64,000 nt of DNA from Terripilifer sp031921685 (GTDB lineage: Bacteria; Pseudomonadota; Alphaproteobacteria; Rhizobiales; Beijerinckiaceae), in assembly GCF_031921685.1 (NCBI RefSeq), contig NZ_JAPDHU010000002.1, positions 992,001-1,056,000 on the forward strand, written 5' to 3'. The notes beneath the pieces are model-generated. The model saw only the letters and a program-made list of their open reading frames with translations. It was not told the DNA's origin and did not search any database. The translations under genes and the position numbers were made by a program. This document shows, piece by piece, positions 42,064-50,409 of the stretch. Numbering within the stretch: the stretch's first letter is position 1; each line of letters opens with the position of its first letter.

Positions 42064-42930
42064 TTAGGCCGAAATGGCACCGAAGCGGCCACTCTGGAAG
42101 TCGGTGATCGCCTGCACGATCTCGTCCTTGGTGTTCATCACGAACGGGCCGTGCATGACCACCGGCTCGTCGATCGGCTCACCGGCCAGAACCAGCAGAC
42201 GAACGTTGCCATTGGCTTCGATCGTCACTTCGCTGCCCTTCTGATCGAGCAGGACGAATTCAGCCTCGCGCGCAATGGCCTCGCCGTTCACTTCGACCGT
42301 GCCTTCCAGCACGACCACAGCGGCGGTGTGACCCTCCGGCACTGGCAGACGCGCCGTCGCGCCCGGCTTCAACGCCACATCCCACACCTCAATCGGCGTG
42401 AAAGTGTGTGCGGGGCCGCGCTTACCTTCGAACTCGCCAGCGATTACCCGCAATGTGCCTGCCCCTTCGGACAGATCGACGGCGGGAATATCGGCGTCGA
42501 GCAGGCTCTGATAACCGGGCTCGGCATTCTTGTCCTTCTTCGGCAGATTGACCCAGAGCTGCACCATCTGCAGCGTGCCGCCCTTGGCGGTGAACGCCCT
42601 GGAATGGAATTCCTCATGCAGGATGCCGCCGGCGGCTGTCATCCACTGCACGTCACCCGGTCCGATCACGCCGCCACGGCCCGTCGAGTCCCGATGCTCG
42701 ACCTCGCCCTTGTAGACGATGGTCACGGTCTCGAAGCCGCGATGCGGATGGGTGCCGACACCACGCGGCGTCTTGGCCGGCGTGAAGTCGGCCGGGCCGG
42801 CATAGTCGAGCAGCAGAAACGGGCTGATATGCTGGCCGTGGCTGCCATGGGAAAACAGCGAGCGGACGGGAAAGCCGTCACCGACCCAATGCGGCCGCGG
42901 GCTGCTGTAAGTTCCGAGAACTTTTTTCAT
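42064..42930 (-). CDS. Pirin-family bicupin protein 2
   Basis: The 288-aa protein is a pirin with an N-terminal cupin holding GTHPHRGFETVTIVYKGEVE and HRDSTGRGGVIGPGDVQWMT, which supply the three His and one Glu metal ligands. The second barrel ends in AGEPIDEPVVMHGPFVMNTK. It may be a quercetinase-like dioxygenase or redox-responsive protein; the biological substrate is unknown. AAGGAG lies 7 nt before the ATG. It is divergent from a LysR gene, and an 18-bp dyad lies between them. Confidence 0.92.
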   Translation of the reverse strand: MKKVLGTYSSPRPHWVGDGFPVRSLFSHGSHGQHISPFLLLDYAGPADFTPAKTPRGVGTHPHRGFETVTIVYKGEVEHRDSTGRGGVIGPGDVQWMTAAGGILHEEFHSRAFTAKGGTLQMVQLWVNLPKKDKNAEPGYQSLLDADIPAVDLSEGAGTLRVIAGEFEGKRGPAHTFTPIEVWDVALKPGATARLPVPEGHTAAVVVLEGTVEVNGEAIAREAEFVLLDQKGSEVTIEANGNVRLLVLAGEPIDEPVVMHGPFVMNTKDEIVQAITDFQSGRFGAISA

Positions 42931-43078
42931 CTCACACTCCTTGTCGCGACGCCCATAGCGTTTCTGTGTTTGATGGAGCCATCAAACGCCAAGAAGACGC
43001 GTCAAAATAAGGACGCCGACGTTGGCAAAGAGATAAATCCGCACCAAAAATCCTGTAGAGGGCGATTTTGCGCTAGAC

Positions 43079-43096
43079 TGTCCTAAGGATAGGACA
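43079..43096. promoter_or_regulatory. Inverted repeat operator between pirin and LysR genes
   Basis: TGTCCTA (43079-43085) and TAGGACA (43090-43096) are perfect inverted repeats around AGGA, ending 4 nt before the LysR ATG. The position suits autorepression by the LysR protein and control of the divergent pirin gene. Confidence 0.6.
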
Positions 43097-43100
43097 ATTC

Positions 43101-44030
43101 ATGAAAGATCTAAACGACTTCAGGCTCTTCGTCGATGTAGTTGAGCAAAAAGGCTTTTCCGCTGCCGCGCGAAAGCTCGGCATGCCCCGTTCGCGGCTCA
43201 GCCGACGCATCGGCCTGCTCGAGGAAAGCCTGGGCGTCCGCCTGATCCAGCGTTCGACCCGGCAATTCGCCGTTACTGACGTCGGTCACGAATTCTATCG
43301 CCACTGCCTGGCCATGGTGGTGGAAGCGGAAGCGGCGACCGAAGCCGTCCAACGCATGCATGGCGAACCGCGCGGTCTCGTGCGGGTGAGCTGCCCGGCG
43401 TCGATGATCTACTTTCAGGTCGGCGCGATGATCGCCCGCTTCATGGCCGCCTGCCCGCATGTCGAAATCATGCTGGACAGCACCAATCGTCGGGTCGATG
43501 TCATCAGCGAAGGCTTCGATCTTGCCATCCGCGTGCGCTTTCCGCCGCTCGACGACAGCGATCTGGTCATCCGCAAACTCGCCGACAGCACCCAAAGGCT
43601 GGTGGCGAGCCCGGTCCTCGTCAAAGACCTCTCACACCAGCTCGTCCCAGCCGACCTCACCACCCTGCCGAGCCTCGCCTGGGGGCCGGCGAACAGCGAG
43701 CACGAATGGTGCCTCGACGGCCCCGATGGCGCGACGGCGAAAATCCCGCACCGGCCGCGGCTTTTGACCGAGGACATGGTGGCGCTGCGCGAAGCAGCTC
43801 TCGCCGGCATCGGCGTCTGCCAATTTCCGACCCTGGTGGTGCATGACGATCTCAAAGCTGGTCGCCTGGTCGACATTCTGCCGGGCTGGGCGCCGCGCAC
43901 AGGCATCATCCATGCTGCTTTTCCATCCCGACGCGGCCTTCTGCCTTCGGTGCGCGCGCTGATGGATTTTCTTGCCGCCGAATATGCCGAACTCAGCCGT
44001 ATCGAAGCGCGGGACAGCCGGGGATCTTAA
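43101..44030 (+). CDS. LysR-family transcriptional regulator
   Basis: The 309-aa protein has the helix-turn-helix VVEQKGFSAAARKLGMPRSR followed by LSRRIGLLEESLGVRL, and an effector domain with LDSTNRRVDVISEGFDLAIR and CQFPTLVVHDDLKAGRLVDI. This subgroup (DsdC/PecT-like LysR proteins with RRVDVI..GFDLAIR) often regulates a divergent pirin or quinone reductase gene, which matches the pirin here. Translation starts at an ATG directly after the operator dyad. Confidence 0.93.
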   Translation: MKDLNDFRLFVDVVEQKGFSAAARKLGMPRSRLSRRIGLLEESLGVRLIQRSTRQFAVTDVGHEFYRHCLAMVVEAEAATEAVQRMHGEPRGLVRVSCPASMIYFQVGAMIARFMAACPHVEIMLDSTNRRVDVISEGFDLAIRVRFPPLDDSDLVIRKLADSTQRLVASPVLVKDLSHQLVPADLTTLPSLAWGPANSEHEWCLDGPDGATAKIPHRPRLLTEDMVALREAALAGIGVCQFPTLVVHDDLKAGRLVDILPGWAPRTGIIHAAFPSRRGLLPSVRALMDFLAAEYAELSRIEARDSRGS

Positions 44031-44053
44031 ATGGCGCGGCAATTGCAGCCAAA

Positions 44054-44081
44054 GTACACGATCCAGTGTACGGTCATGTAC
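44054..44081. promoter_or_regulatory. GTACAC/GTGTAC dyad with third half-site, before MFS gene
   Basis: GTACAC (44054-44059) and GTGTAC (44066-44071) are inverted with a 6-nt spacer, and a further TGTAC (44077-44081) lies 10 bp on. The cluster is in the 113-nt gap between the LysR stop and the MFS gene. It looks like a repressor operator, for example of the TetR class, but no such regulator is adjacent. Confidence 0.45.
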
Positions 44082-44143
44082 AAGGTCAAAAACCCGTCGC
44101 CGCATCCATGCTATGCGGCCGCACCCGTATTGGAACATATCTC

Positions 44144-45406
44144 GTGACTGCCCCAGCAACGACCCCCGTCAAAACCGGCCTGCCCAAAACCTCCTTCGCC
44201 GCCATGCGGCACCCCGCCTACCGCCTGCAATTCGTCTCCTATGTCGTCGCCATGATGGCCGACAATATAGAGCACGTGATCAGCTACTGGTTCATCTATC
44301 AAAAATTCCATTCGCCGGCGCTTGGCGGCTTCGCCATCCTGTCCCATTGGCTGCCTTTCCTCTTATTCTCCGTCTCCGTCGGCGGCCTCGCCGATCGCAT
44401 GGACCGGCGCCGCATCATCCAGTGCGGCATGCTGTTGTTCATCATCGCCTCGGCCGGCTGGGCCTTCTTCTTCGTCACCGATACTTTGACGATGTGGAGC
44501 GCCATGCTGATCCTGATCATCCATGGCTGCGCTGGCGTGCTGTGGCAGACGCCGAACCAGCTCCTGCTCTATGACATGGTCGGCCCCAACGACCTGCAAT
44601 CGGCGGTGCGCCTGAATGCCATGGCGCGCTATCTCGGCGTCTTGGTCGGCCCAGCCGTCGGCGGACTGATCATGTACACGCTGGGGCCCATCAAGGGCAT
44701 CATGCTGAACACCTTGTTCTACCTGCCGATGCTGTTGTGGCTGTTCTGGGCGCCGGGCAAGGCGGCGCAGCCGCTGGCCCGCGCCGTGCGCGGCTTCGGC
44801 GACATCATCCAGACCATGCGCGACATCAGGCCGAACACGATACTGACTTCAATGACGTTGCTGGCGGGCCTCACCTCCTTCCTGGTCGGCAATGCCTACA
44901 GCGCGCAGATGCCCGGCTTCGCCCAAGATCTCGGCCATGGCGATCCCGGCATTTCCTACAGCCTGTTGTTGGCGGCCGACGCCGCCGGCGCGGTGCTGGC
45001 CGGCATTCTGCTGGAAGGCTGGAACGTCATCCGTTCCACCGCCAAGGCCGCGATGATCCTGGCGGGAGTATGGGCGTGTGCGTTGCTGGGCTTTGCCAGC
45101 TCCGGCAGCTTCGCACTGGCGATTGTGCTACTGATGATCGCCGGCTTCTGCGAACTGTCGTTCAACACCATCGCACAGGCCTTGGTGCAGTTGAACGCGC
45201 CGCCCGAGAGCCGCGGTCGGGTCGTCGGCCTCTACAACATGGCTGGGCTCGGCATGCGCGCCTTCAGTGGCCTATCGGTGGGCCTGCTCGGCGCCTGGAT
45301 CGGCATCCACTGGTCGCTCGGCCTCTCCGCCTTCGGCGTTCTTTTCCTACTTCTCATCGTCTATCACTTCACCGTCGGCAAGGCGCCGGCGAAGAGCCAA
45401 GCGTGA
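44144..45406 (+). CDS. MFS transporter (EntS-like MFS_3)
   Basis: The 420-aa protein has 12 membrane segments and MFS_3/EntS-type signatures: MRHPAYRLQFVSYVVAMMAD, GGLADRMDRRRIIQCGMLLF, WQTPNQLLLYDMVGPNDLQS (typical of the EntS-like loop) and PPESRGRVVGLYNMAGLG. Members export siderophores or other small molecules. The GTG at 44144 is chosen because the frame upstream runs through the operator region; an in-frame ATG at 44066 would add 26 residues with no ribosome site. It is followed 24 nt later by queC in the same direction. Confidence 0.85.
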   Translation: MTAPATTPVKTGLPKTSFAAMRHPAYRLQFVSYVVAMMADNIEHVISYWFIYQKFHSPALGGFAILSHWLPFLLFSVSVGGLADRMDRRRIIQCGMLLFIIASAGWAFFFVTDTLTMWSAMLILIIHGCAGVLWQTPNQLLLYDMVGPNDLQSAVRLNAMARYLGVLVGPAVGGLIMYTLGPIKGIMLNTLFYLPMLLWLFWAPGKAAQPLARAVRGFGDIIQTMRDIRPNTILTSMTLLAGLTSFLVGNAYSAQMPGFAQDLGHGDPGISYSLLLAADAAGAVLAGILLEGWNVIRSTAKAAMILAGVWACALLGFASSGSFALAIVLLMIAGFCELSFNTIAQALVQLNAPPESRGRVVGLYNMAGLGMRAFSGLSVGLLGAWIGIHWSLGLSAFGVLFLLLIVYHFTVGKAPAKSQA

Positions 45407-45430
45407 AAGACCCGTGAAGGAGACAAGGAT

Positions 45431-46126
45431 TTGAACACCGGTGCCCTCGTTCTGTTCTCCGGTGGACAGGACTCCGCCACCTGCCTCGCCTGGGCGCTCG
45501 ATCGCTTCGACCGAGTCGAAACCATCGGTTTCGACTACGGCCAGCGCCATCGCATCGAACTCGATTGCCGCGACAGCATTCGCAAAGGCCTGGCCGCACT
45601 CAATCCGCGCTGGGCGCAGCGGCTTGGCGACGACCACACGATTGACCTTGCCGTGCTCGGGCAGATCTCCGATACGGCGCTAACGCGCGATGTCGGCATT
45701 GAAATGACCGAAGCGGGTCTGCCCAACACCTTCGTACCGGGCCGCAATCTGGTGTTTCTCACCTTCGCCACCACATTGGCCTATCGGCGCGGCCTCAAAC
45801 ATGTCGTCGGCGGCATGTGCGAAACCGACTACAGCGGCTACCCCGACTGCCGCGACGATACAATCAAGGCGCTTCAGGTGGCCCTCAATCTCGGCATGGA
45901 CAAGCGCTTCGTGCTAGAAACGCCACTGATGTGGATCGACAAGGCCGAGACTTGGCGCCTGGCGGAACGGCTCGGCGGCCAGGCGCTGGTCGATCTCATT
46001 CTCGAGGAAAGCCACACCTGCTATCTCGGCGAACGCGGCACGCGCCACCCCTGGGGTTTCGGTTGCGGCACCTGCCCAGCCTGCGAACTGCGGGCCGACG
46101 GCTATCGTCGCTACAAGGCGAGTTAG
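45431..46126 (+). CDS. queC: 7-cyano-7-deazaguanine synthase QueC
   Basis: The 231-aa protein converts 7-carboxy-7-deazaguanine to preQ0 with ATP and ammonia, in queuosine biosynthesis. It has the PP-loop SGGQDS (10-15), DYGQRHRIEL, VPGRNLVFLTFATTLAYRRG, GMCETDYSGYPDCR and four zinc-binding cysteines (C197, C212, C215, C218, in GFGCGTCPACELR). The start is TTG with GAAGGAG 8-9 nt upstream; no ATG precedes the PP-loop. queD, queE and queF are not in the window, so queC is separated from the rest of the pathway and sits in an apparent operon with an MFS gene. Confidence 0.95.
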   Translation: MNTGALVLFSGGQDSATCLAWALDRFDRVETIGFDYGQRHRIELDCRDSIRKGLAALNPRWAQRLGDDHTIDLAVLGQISDTALTRDVGIEMTEAGLPNTFVPGRNLVFLTFATTLAYRRGLKHVVGGMCETDYSGYPDCRDDTIKALQVALNLGMDKRFVLETPLMWIDKAETWRLAERLGGQALVDLILEESHTCYLGERGTRHPWGFGCGTCPACELRADGYRRYKAS

Positions 46127-46151
46127 AGCAAATCACGTTTCGCTATAAACG

Positions 46152-47552
46152 TCAGACTGCTCCGACGCTGTCCTCTGGAGCATCCGGCGCGAAGGGCCGA
46201 AAGCGCAGCACGAACTCCGTGCCGCGCGGCGAGCGGCGATGCACCTCGATCTCGCCGCCATGCGCCGCCATGATCCGCTGCACGATGGCAAGACCGAGGC
46301 CAACGCTGTTGGTGCCGCGCCGCCGGTCCCGTCGCCAGAACCGCTGGAAGAGCAACTGCTTGTCGTCATCGCTGATGCCCGCACCTTCGTCGGTGATGCG
46401 CAGCGCCCCAGCCTGATCGACGATGACCTCGATTTCGCTGCCCTCCGGCGAATATTTCGCGGCATTCTCGACGAGATTGCGCAGGGCCCGCGCGATCATC
46501 TCCACGTTGCCATTCACCGGCACCGGCCCATCCACCCCCGAGACGGACACCGACCGCCCTTCGCCGAAAATCAACGGCGCGAGAAAAGACACCACATCGA
46601 CCGCGACCGCATGCAAATCAGCCTGCTCTTCAGGACCGACGACGAAAATCTCCGATTCCGCCATTTCGAGGAGCTGATTAACCGTGTGCGACATGCGCTC
46701 AACGTCGCTGCGCAATTGCCGCGACACTTCGCGATCCGCCATCGTGTCGATGCGGGTACGCAGGATCGCCAAAGGCGTGCGCAATTCATGCGCCGCATCC
46801 GCCGCGAACTCATGCTGCTGCCTGTAGCCCGCCTCCAGACGTTCAAGCGCATTGTTGATCGCCAGAACCAGCGGCCGAATTTCGCCGGGCAGTTCGGCGC
46901 TCGGCAGGCGCACGCCCGGCTGCGACGGTCGGATGGCTTCCGCCTCTTCAGAAGCGCGGATGACCGGCCGGAAAACGGTACGCACGATGGCGATGTCGAG
47001 GCCCAGCAAAAGCAGCAACAGCGGCAGCGTCACCCAGGCAACGCGTTGCAGAAACCGGCCCAGAATATCGTCGATGATGACGTCGCGGTGAGACAGGTCT
47101 TCGCCCACCTCGACCCAGAACGGCTCGCCGTCGATCGTCTCGGGAATACGCGCGCCTTGAACCGTCAGGCCGCTATCGCGGCGCTCAAGATATTGCGTTT
47201 CATCGGTCAGCACGCCATCGGGAAAGACGGCGGATTTGTCGGCCAGCGAGGAGAACAGCACTTTCCCCTGCGCATTGAGAATAGCGTAGCGATAGCGTCC
47301 GTAAGCTTCGGAATAAATGTCCTGGATGCCCTCGGGCAGATCCAGATGCCAGGCCCCATTGTCATCGCGCGTCAGATATTTGCCGATCTGGTTGACCTGG
47401 CTGGTGATGAACTGACGCTGGATCTCGTTGGTTTCCGACGCCAGCAGGAAGTACAGCGCCACCGGCATGAAGATCGAGACACTGCCGACCACCAGAATGT
47501 GCAGCCAGACGATACGCGCGACAATCGAATTGCGGCCTATACGGCGTATCAC
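46152..47552 (-). CDS. Two-component sensor histidine kinase (TctE/QseC-like)
   Basis: The 466-aa inner-membrane kinase has a first membrane helix (VWLHILVVGSVSIFMPVALY), a periplasmic 2CSK_N-type sensor region (about 40-170), a second helix (WVTLPLLLLLLGLDIAIVRT), a HAMP-like linker, the H-box FAADAAHELRTPLAILRTRI, the N-box NLVENAAKYSPEG and the G-boxes ITDEGAGISDDD and GTNSVGLGLAIVQRIM. The layout matches TctE/QseC kinases; TctE controls tricarboxylate uptake. It starts with GTG overlapping the response-regulator stop, so the two genes are translationally coupled. Confidence 0.92.
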   Translation of the reverse strand: MIRRIGRNSIVARIVWLHILVVGSVSIFMPVALYFLLASETNEIQRQFITSQVNQIGKYLTRDDNGAWHLDLPEGIQDIYSEAYGRYRYAILNAQGKVLFSSLADKSAVFPDGVLTDETQYLERRDSGLTVQGARIPETIDGEPFWVEVGEDLSHRDVIIDDILGRFLQRVAWVTLPLLLLLLGLDIAIVRTVFRPVIRASEEAEAIRPSQPGVRLPSAELPGEIRPLVLAINNALERLEAGYRQQHEFAADAAHELRTPLAILRTRIDTMADREVSRQLRSDVERMSHTVNQLLEMAESEIFVVGPEEQADLHAVAVDVVSFLAPLIFGEGRSVSVSGVDGPVPVNGNVEMIARALRNLVENAAKYSPEGSEIEVIVDQAGALRITDEGAGISDDDKQLLFQRFWRRDRRRGTNSVGLGLAIVQRIMAAHGGEIEVHRRSPRGTEFVLRFRPFAPDAPEDSVGAV

Positions 47553-48235
47553 GCGTTGGCCTCAGAGATCAGATAACCCACCCCGCGCACCGTATGCACC
47601 TTCACCGTGGCGCCGTGGTCGACGAGCTGCTTACGCAGCCGGTAGATATAGACCTCGACCGCATTAGGCGAGCCATCGCCCGACAGGCCAAAGAGCTGGT
47701 CCTCGAAAACCTGTTTCGGCACCACCCGGCCCTTGCGCCGGAGCAGCAATTCGAGCACGGAGATTTCGCGCGCATTGAGAGTAATCGGCTCCTGATCGAC
47801 GAAAGCCTGGCGATTGGGCACGTCGAGCTTGAGATTGGCGATGGACAGCATCGTATCGGCCAATTGCCGCGGCCGCCGCTGCAGCGCTTCGATGCGGGCC
47901 AGCAATTCCTCGAAGGCGAAAGGCTTGGCGAGATAATCGTCTGCCCCCGCTCGCAACCCCTCGACCCGATCGGAAACACCGGAGCGGGCCGTGAGGATCA
48001 ACACCGGCACCGCGTCATTGGCCTGGCGCAACTCACGCAGCAAGGTCAGGCCGTCGGCATCCGGCAGGCCCAGATCGAGGACCAGCAGCGAATATTGGCC
48101 CAGACGAAGCGCATGGCGGCCATCGGCGGCGCTGGCCATATGATCGGCCAGATAGCCCGACGATCGCAGACCGGACATGATCAACGCGGCAAGTTCGGAA
48201 TTGTCCTCCACCAGCAAAATGCGCAAACCGGCCAC
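47549..48235 (-). CDS. OmpR-family response regulator (TctD-like)
   Basis: The 228-aa protein has a receiver domain with phospho-acceptor D54 (LVLDLGLPDADG), acidic pocket ED at 10-11 and K104 (LAKPFAF). Its winged-helix output domain has LNAREISVLELLLRRKGRVV and NAVEVYIYRLRKQLVDHGAT. It is paired with the kinase gene directly downstream (4-nt overlap). The similarity to TctD suggests control of carboxylate transport, which fits the several Bug receptors of the window, although none is adjacent. Translation begins at GTG 48235. Confidence 0.92.
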   Translation of the reverse strand: MAGLRILLVEDNSELAALIMSGLRSSGYLADHMASAADGRHALRLGQYSLLVLDLGLPDADGLTLLRELRQANDAVPVLILTARSGVSDRVEGLRAGADDYLAKPFAFEELLARIEALQRRPRQLADTMLSIANLKLDVPNRQAFVDQEPITLNAREISVLELLLRRKGRVVPKQVFEDQLFGLSGDGSPNAVEVYIYRLRKQLVDHGATVKVHTVRGVGYLISEANA

Positions 48236-48327
48236 GTCGTCCGTTCTCCCGTGAGTCTCGCGGCCAGTCTATGCCAGAGGCGCTACGGTTCCAATGAGGG
48301 TAAAAGACCTGTTCGGGTCACGAGATG

Positions 48328-48930
48328 TCAGGGCTTGGCCAACTCTTGATTTTTCTCGATAGGCCGCAAGCGGCCGACATCGCCGATGCGGATATAAAGT
48401 TCGAGCAAGGGCGGCACCATTTTCTGTGTCGCCGCGGCGACCTCCGACTGGTAGGCCGCCACCTCGGCATCGCTCTCGATTTTCTTCCCCGCATTAGCAA
48501 AGATCACCTGGATCATGCCATTCAGAGCCGCGTTCAATTCAGAAGCCGCCTTGGGTCCCGCCTCAGTATTGAACATCGGCAGAAGCGAAAGGTTTTGGGC
48601 ACTGATCCGTGCCGTCAGCTCCTGCAGTTTGAAAACATCCGTACGAATGTCCTCTCCGGCCGCGAGCCTTTGCGTCACGACGGCATAGAGGCCCTGGAAC
48701 TCCTCCATTTTCGTCCGCAGGTCGCCATAGTTCCTGATGACGAAATCGGATTTGATTTTCTGTTCTTCAAACTGGGCGTTCACCCGGGGCGCCAGAAAAT
48801 AGGTGCCACCCGCGCCCAGCAGCAGCACGAAGAGGGAAAACCACATCGGCGTGCGGTCGCCGATCAGGAAAGTCTTGACCGCCTCGCGGCGGCGCCCTTT
48901 CGTCGAACCGCCCTCCGTCGCTTCGCTCAC
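48328..48930 (-). CDS. Hypothetical single-pass membrane protein
   Basis: The 200-aa protein has a basic N-terminal tail, one membrane helix (PMWFSLFVLLLGAGGTYFLA, about 28-47) and a long helical domain probably on the outer side (FEEQKIKSDFVIRNYGDLRT, TDVFKLQELTARISAQNLSL). I do not recognise a family. It starts at GTG with GGAGACAGG upstream. It lies upstream of the two-component pair on the same strand (93-nt gap) and 20 nt downstream of the VOC gene, so it could share the VOC transcript. Confidence 0.7.
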   Translation of the reverse strand: MSEATEGGSTKGRRREAVKTFLIGDRTPMWFSLFVLLLGAGGTYFLAPRVNAQFEEQKIKSDFVIRNYGDLRTKMEEFQGLYAVVTQRLAAGEDIRTDVFKLQELTARISAQNLSLLPMFNTEAGPKAASELNAALNGMIQVIFANAGKKIESDAEVAAYQSEVAAATQKMVPPLLELYIRIGDVGRLRPIEKNQELAKP

Positions 48931-48950
48931 CCCTGTCTCCCAACCAGACT

Positions 48951-49370
48951 TTAGCTCTTTTGAGCGAAGGAGAAACCATCGGTCCCGACCCAGCCGTGTT
49001 CCGAGATGTCGAAGATGACGCCGTCGGGATCCTTGAACTTGCGTTCGAAGTTGCCTTTCTGCTCTTCGCCGAAATCGAAGAAGAACGTGCCGCCGGCTGC
49101 TTCGATGCGCTGTTGCGCGTCGACGAGATCATCGACCTGGAAGCCGAAATGGTGCGGGCCGGCGAAGCTCTTGGCGTCTTTCAGGCCGGAGCCGCGCTCG
49201 CCGTTGAAGCTCAACAGCGCCAGATTGACCACACCGTCGCTCAGATAAATGCCCGAACCGATCTCGTTGCTCTCGCGGCCGACTTCCTTGAGTTCGAAAA
49301 CCTGCGAATAGAAGCGTGCCGACGCTTCCAGATCCTTCACGCTGATCGCGAAATGCCTCAGTCGCGCCAT
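48951..49370 (-). CDS. VOC-family (glyoxalase/dioxygenase fold) protein
   Basis: The 139-aa protein is a vicinal oxygen chelate protein: LRHFAISVKDLEASARFYSQ at the N-terminus with a metal-type His, GPHHFGFQVDDLVDAQQRIE in the second repeat and DPDGVIFDISEHGW with the last acidic ligand. Members isomerise or cleave small molecules (glyoxalase, dioxygenase, antibiotic binding); the specific reaction is unclear. It is divergent from a LysR gene across 163 nt that hold an ATCATAA/TTATGAT dyad. Confidence 0.87.
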   Translation of the reverse strand: MARLRHFAISVKDLEASARFYSQVFELKEVGRESNEIGSGIYLSDGVVNLALLSFNGERGSGLKDAKSFAGPHHFGFQVDDLVDAQQRIEAAGGTFFFDFGEEQKGNFERKFKDPDGVIFDISEHGWVGTDGFSFAQKS

Positions 49371-49451
49371 TGGCCGTCTCCTTCGTTATGCCCGCGAACG
49401 TCACCTACGCTTTAGCACGTCGGGCCATCAACTGCCGCTCGGCAATAAATA

Positions 49452-49475
49452 ATCATAAAAATCGATCATTATGAT
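49452..49475. promoter_or_regulatory. ATCATAA/TTATGAT dyad between VOC and LysR genes
   Basis: ATCATAA (49452-49458) and TTATGAT (49469-49475) are inverted repeats with a 10-nt spacer, centred on ATCGAT. The centre-to-centre spacing of 17 bp fits a LysR-type or dimeric repressor site in this divergent promoter. Confidence 0.45.
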
Positions 49476-49533
49476 AAAAACAATCCGTTAGACAGATTGA
49501 TTAGATCGGCGCATCAAGGCGGCGGAGATCGAT

Positions 49534-50409
49534 ATGACCCTTGAACAATTGCGGATTTTCGTCGCCGTCGCGGAGCGGGAACATATGACCAAGGCGGCCC
49601 AGGCCCTCAACGTCACCCAATCCGCGGCCAGCGCGGCGATCGCCGCCCTGGAGGCCCAGCATGGCATCGCCCTCTTCCACCGGGTCGGCCGCCGCATCGA
49701 ACTGACCGAGCCCGGACGGCTGTTTCTGGAGGAAGCCCGCGCCGTTCTCGGCCGCGCCGCCAGCGCCGAACTGGCCCTGGCTGAATTCGGCGGCCTCAAG
49801 CGCGGTACCCTCAAACTCGTCGCCAGCCAGACCATCGCCGGCTACTGGCTGCCCCGCCATCTCGCCGCCTTCCGCCAGCGCTATCCCGACGTGGCAGTCG
49901 ATCTCGACATCGCCAATACCGGGGGCGCCGCCGAGCGCGTCCGCGACGGCGCGGCGGAACTGGGCTTCGTCGAAGGACCGATCGACGAACCGGCGCTCGT
50001 CAGTTGGGAGGTGGCGCAGGATCAGATGACCCTGGTCGCGGCGCCCGGCACGACCGCACGCACGATCGACAAAGCCTGGCTGCAACAGGCGCGCTGGATC
50101 ATGCGCGAACAGGGCTCCGGCACGCGATCGAGCTTCGAGGACGTCTTGCGGGCGCGCGGCATCGACCCAGCCCAGCTCGACATCGCGCTGACCCTGCCCT
50201 CCAACGAAGCCGTGCGCACCGCCGTCGAAGCTGGCGCCGGCATCGCCGCTTTGTCCTCGCTCGTCGTTTTGCGGGCCGTGCGCGCCGGCATGCTGACGGA
50301 ACTGAAATTCGATCTGCCGCGCCGGCCCTTCTTCGGCCTGCGCCACAAGGAACGCTACAGCAGCCGCGCTGCCCAGGCCCTGCTCGACCTTATCAAGGAG
50401 AACGACTGA
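49534..50409 (+). CDS. LysR-family transcriptional regulator
   Basis: The 291-aa protein has a LysR DNA-binding domain (MTLEQLRIFVAVAEREHMTK, with VTQSAASAAIAALEAQHG) and an effector domain (VASQTIAGYWLPRHLAAFRQ, GAAELGFVEGPIDEPALVSW, NEAVRTAVEAGAGIAALSSL). It is of the CysL/YeiE type that often controls sulfite or anion transporters. Its stop codon overlaps the start of the TDT transporter gene (TGATG), so regulator and transporter are co-transcribed. Confidence 0.92.
   Translation: MTLEQLRIFVAVAEREHMTKAAQALNVTQSAASAAIAALEAQHGIALFHRVGRRIELTEPGRLFLEEARAVLGRAASAELALAEFGGLKRGTLKLVASQTIAGYWLPRHLAAFRQRYPDVAVDLDIANTGGAAERVRDGAAELGFVEGPIDEPALVSWEVAQDQMTLVAAPGTTARTIDKAWLQQARWIMREQGSGTRSSFEDVLRARGIDPAQLDIALTLPSNEAVRTAVEAGAGIAALSSLVVLRAVRAGMLTELKFDLPRRPFFGLRHKERYSSRAAQALLDLIKEND

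Noticed and set aside
46239..47576. 445-codon plus-strand frame opposite the sensor kinase
   Set aside because: The translation is rich in His, Arg and Asp as expected for an antisense shadow, while the minus strand has complete kinase H, N and G boxes.
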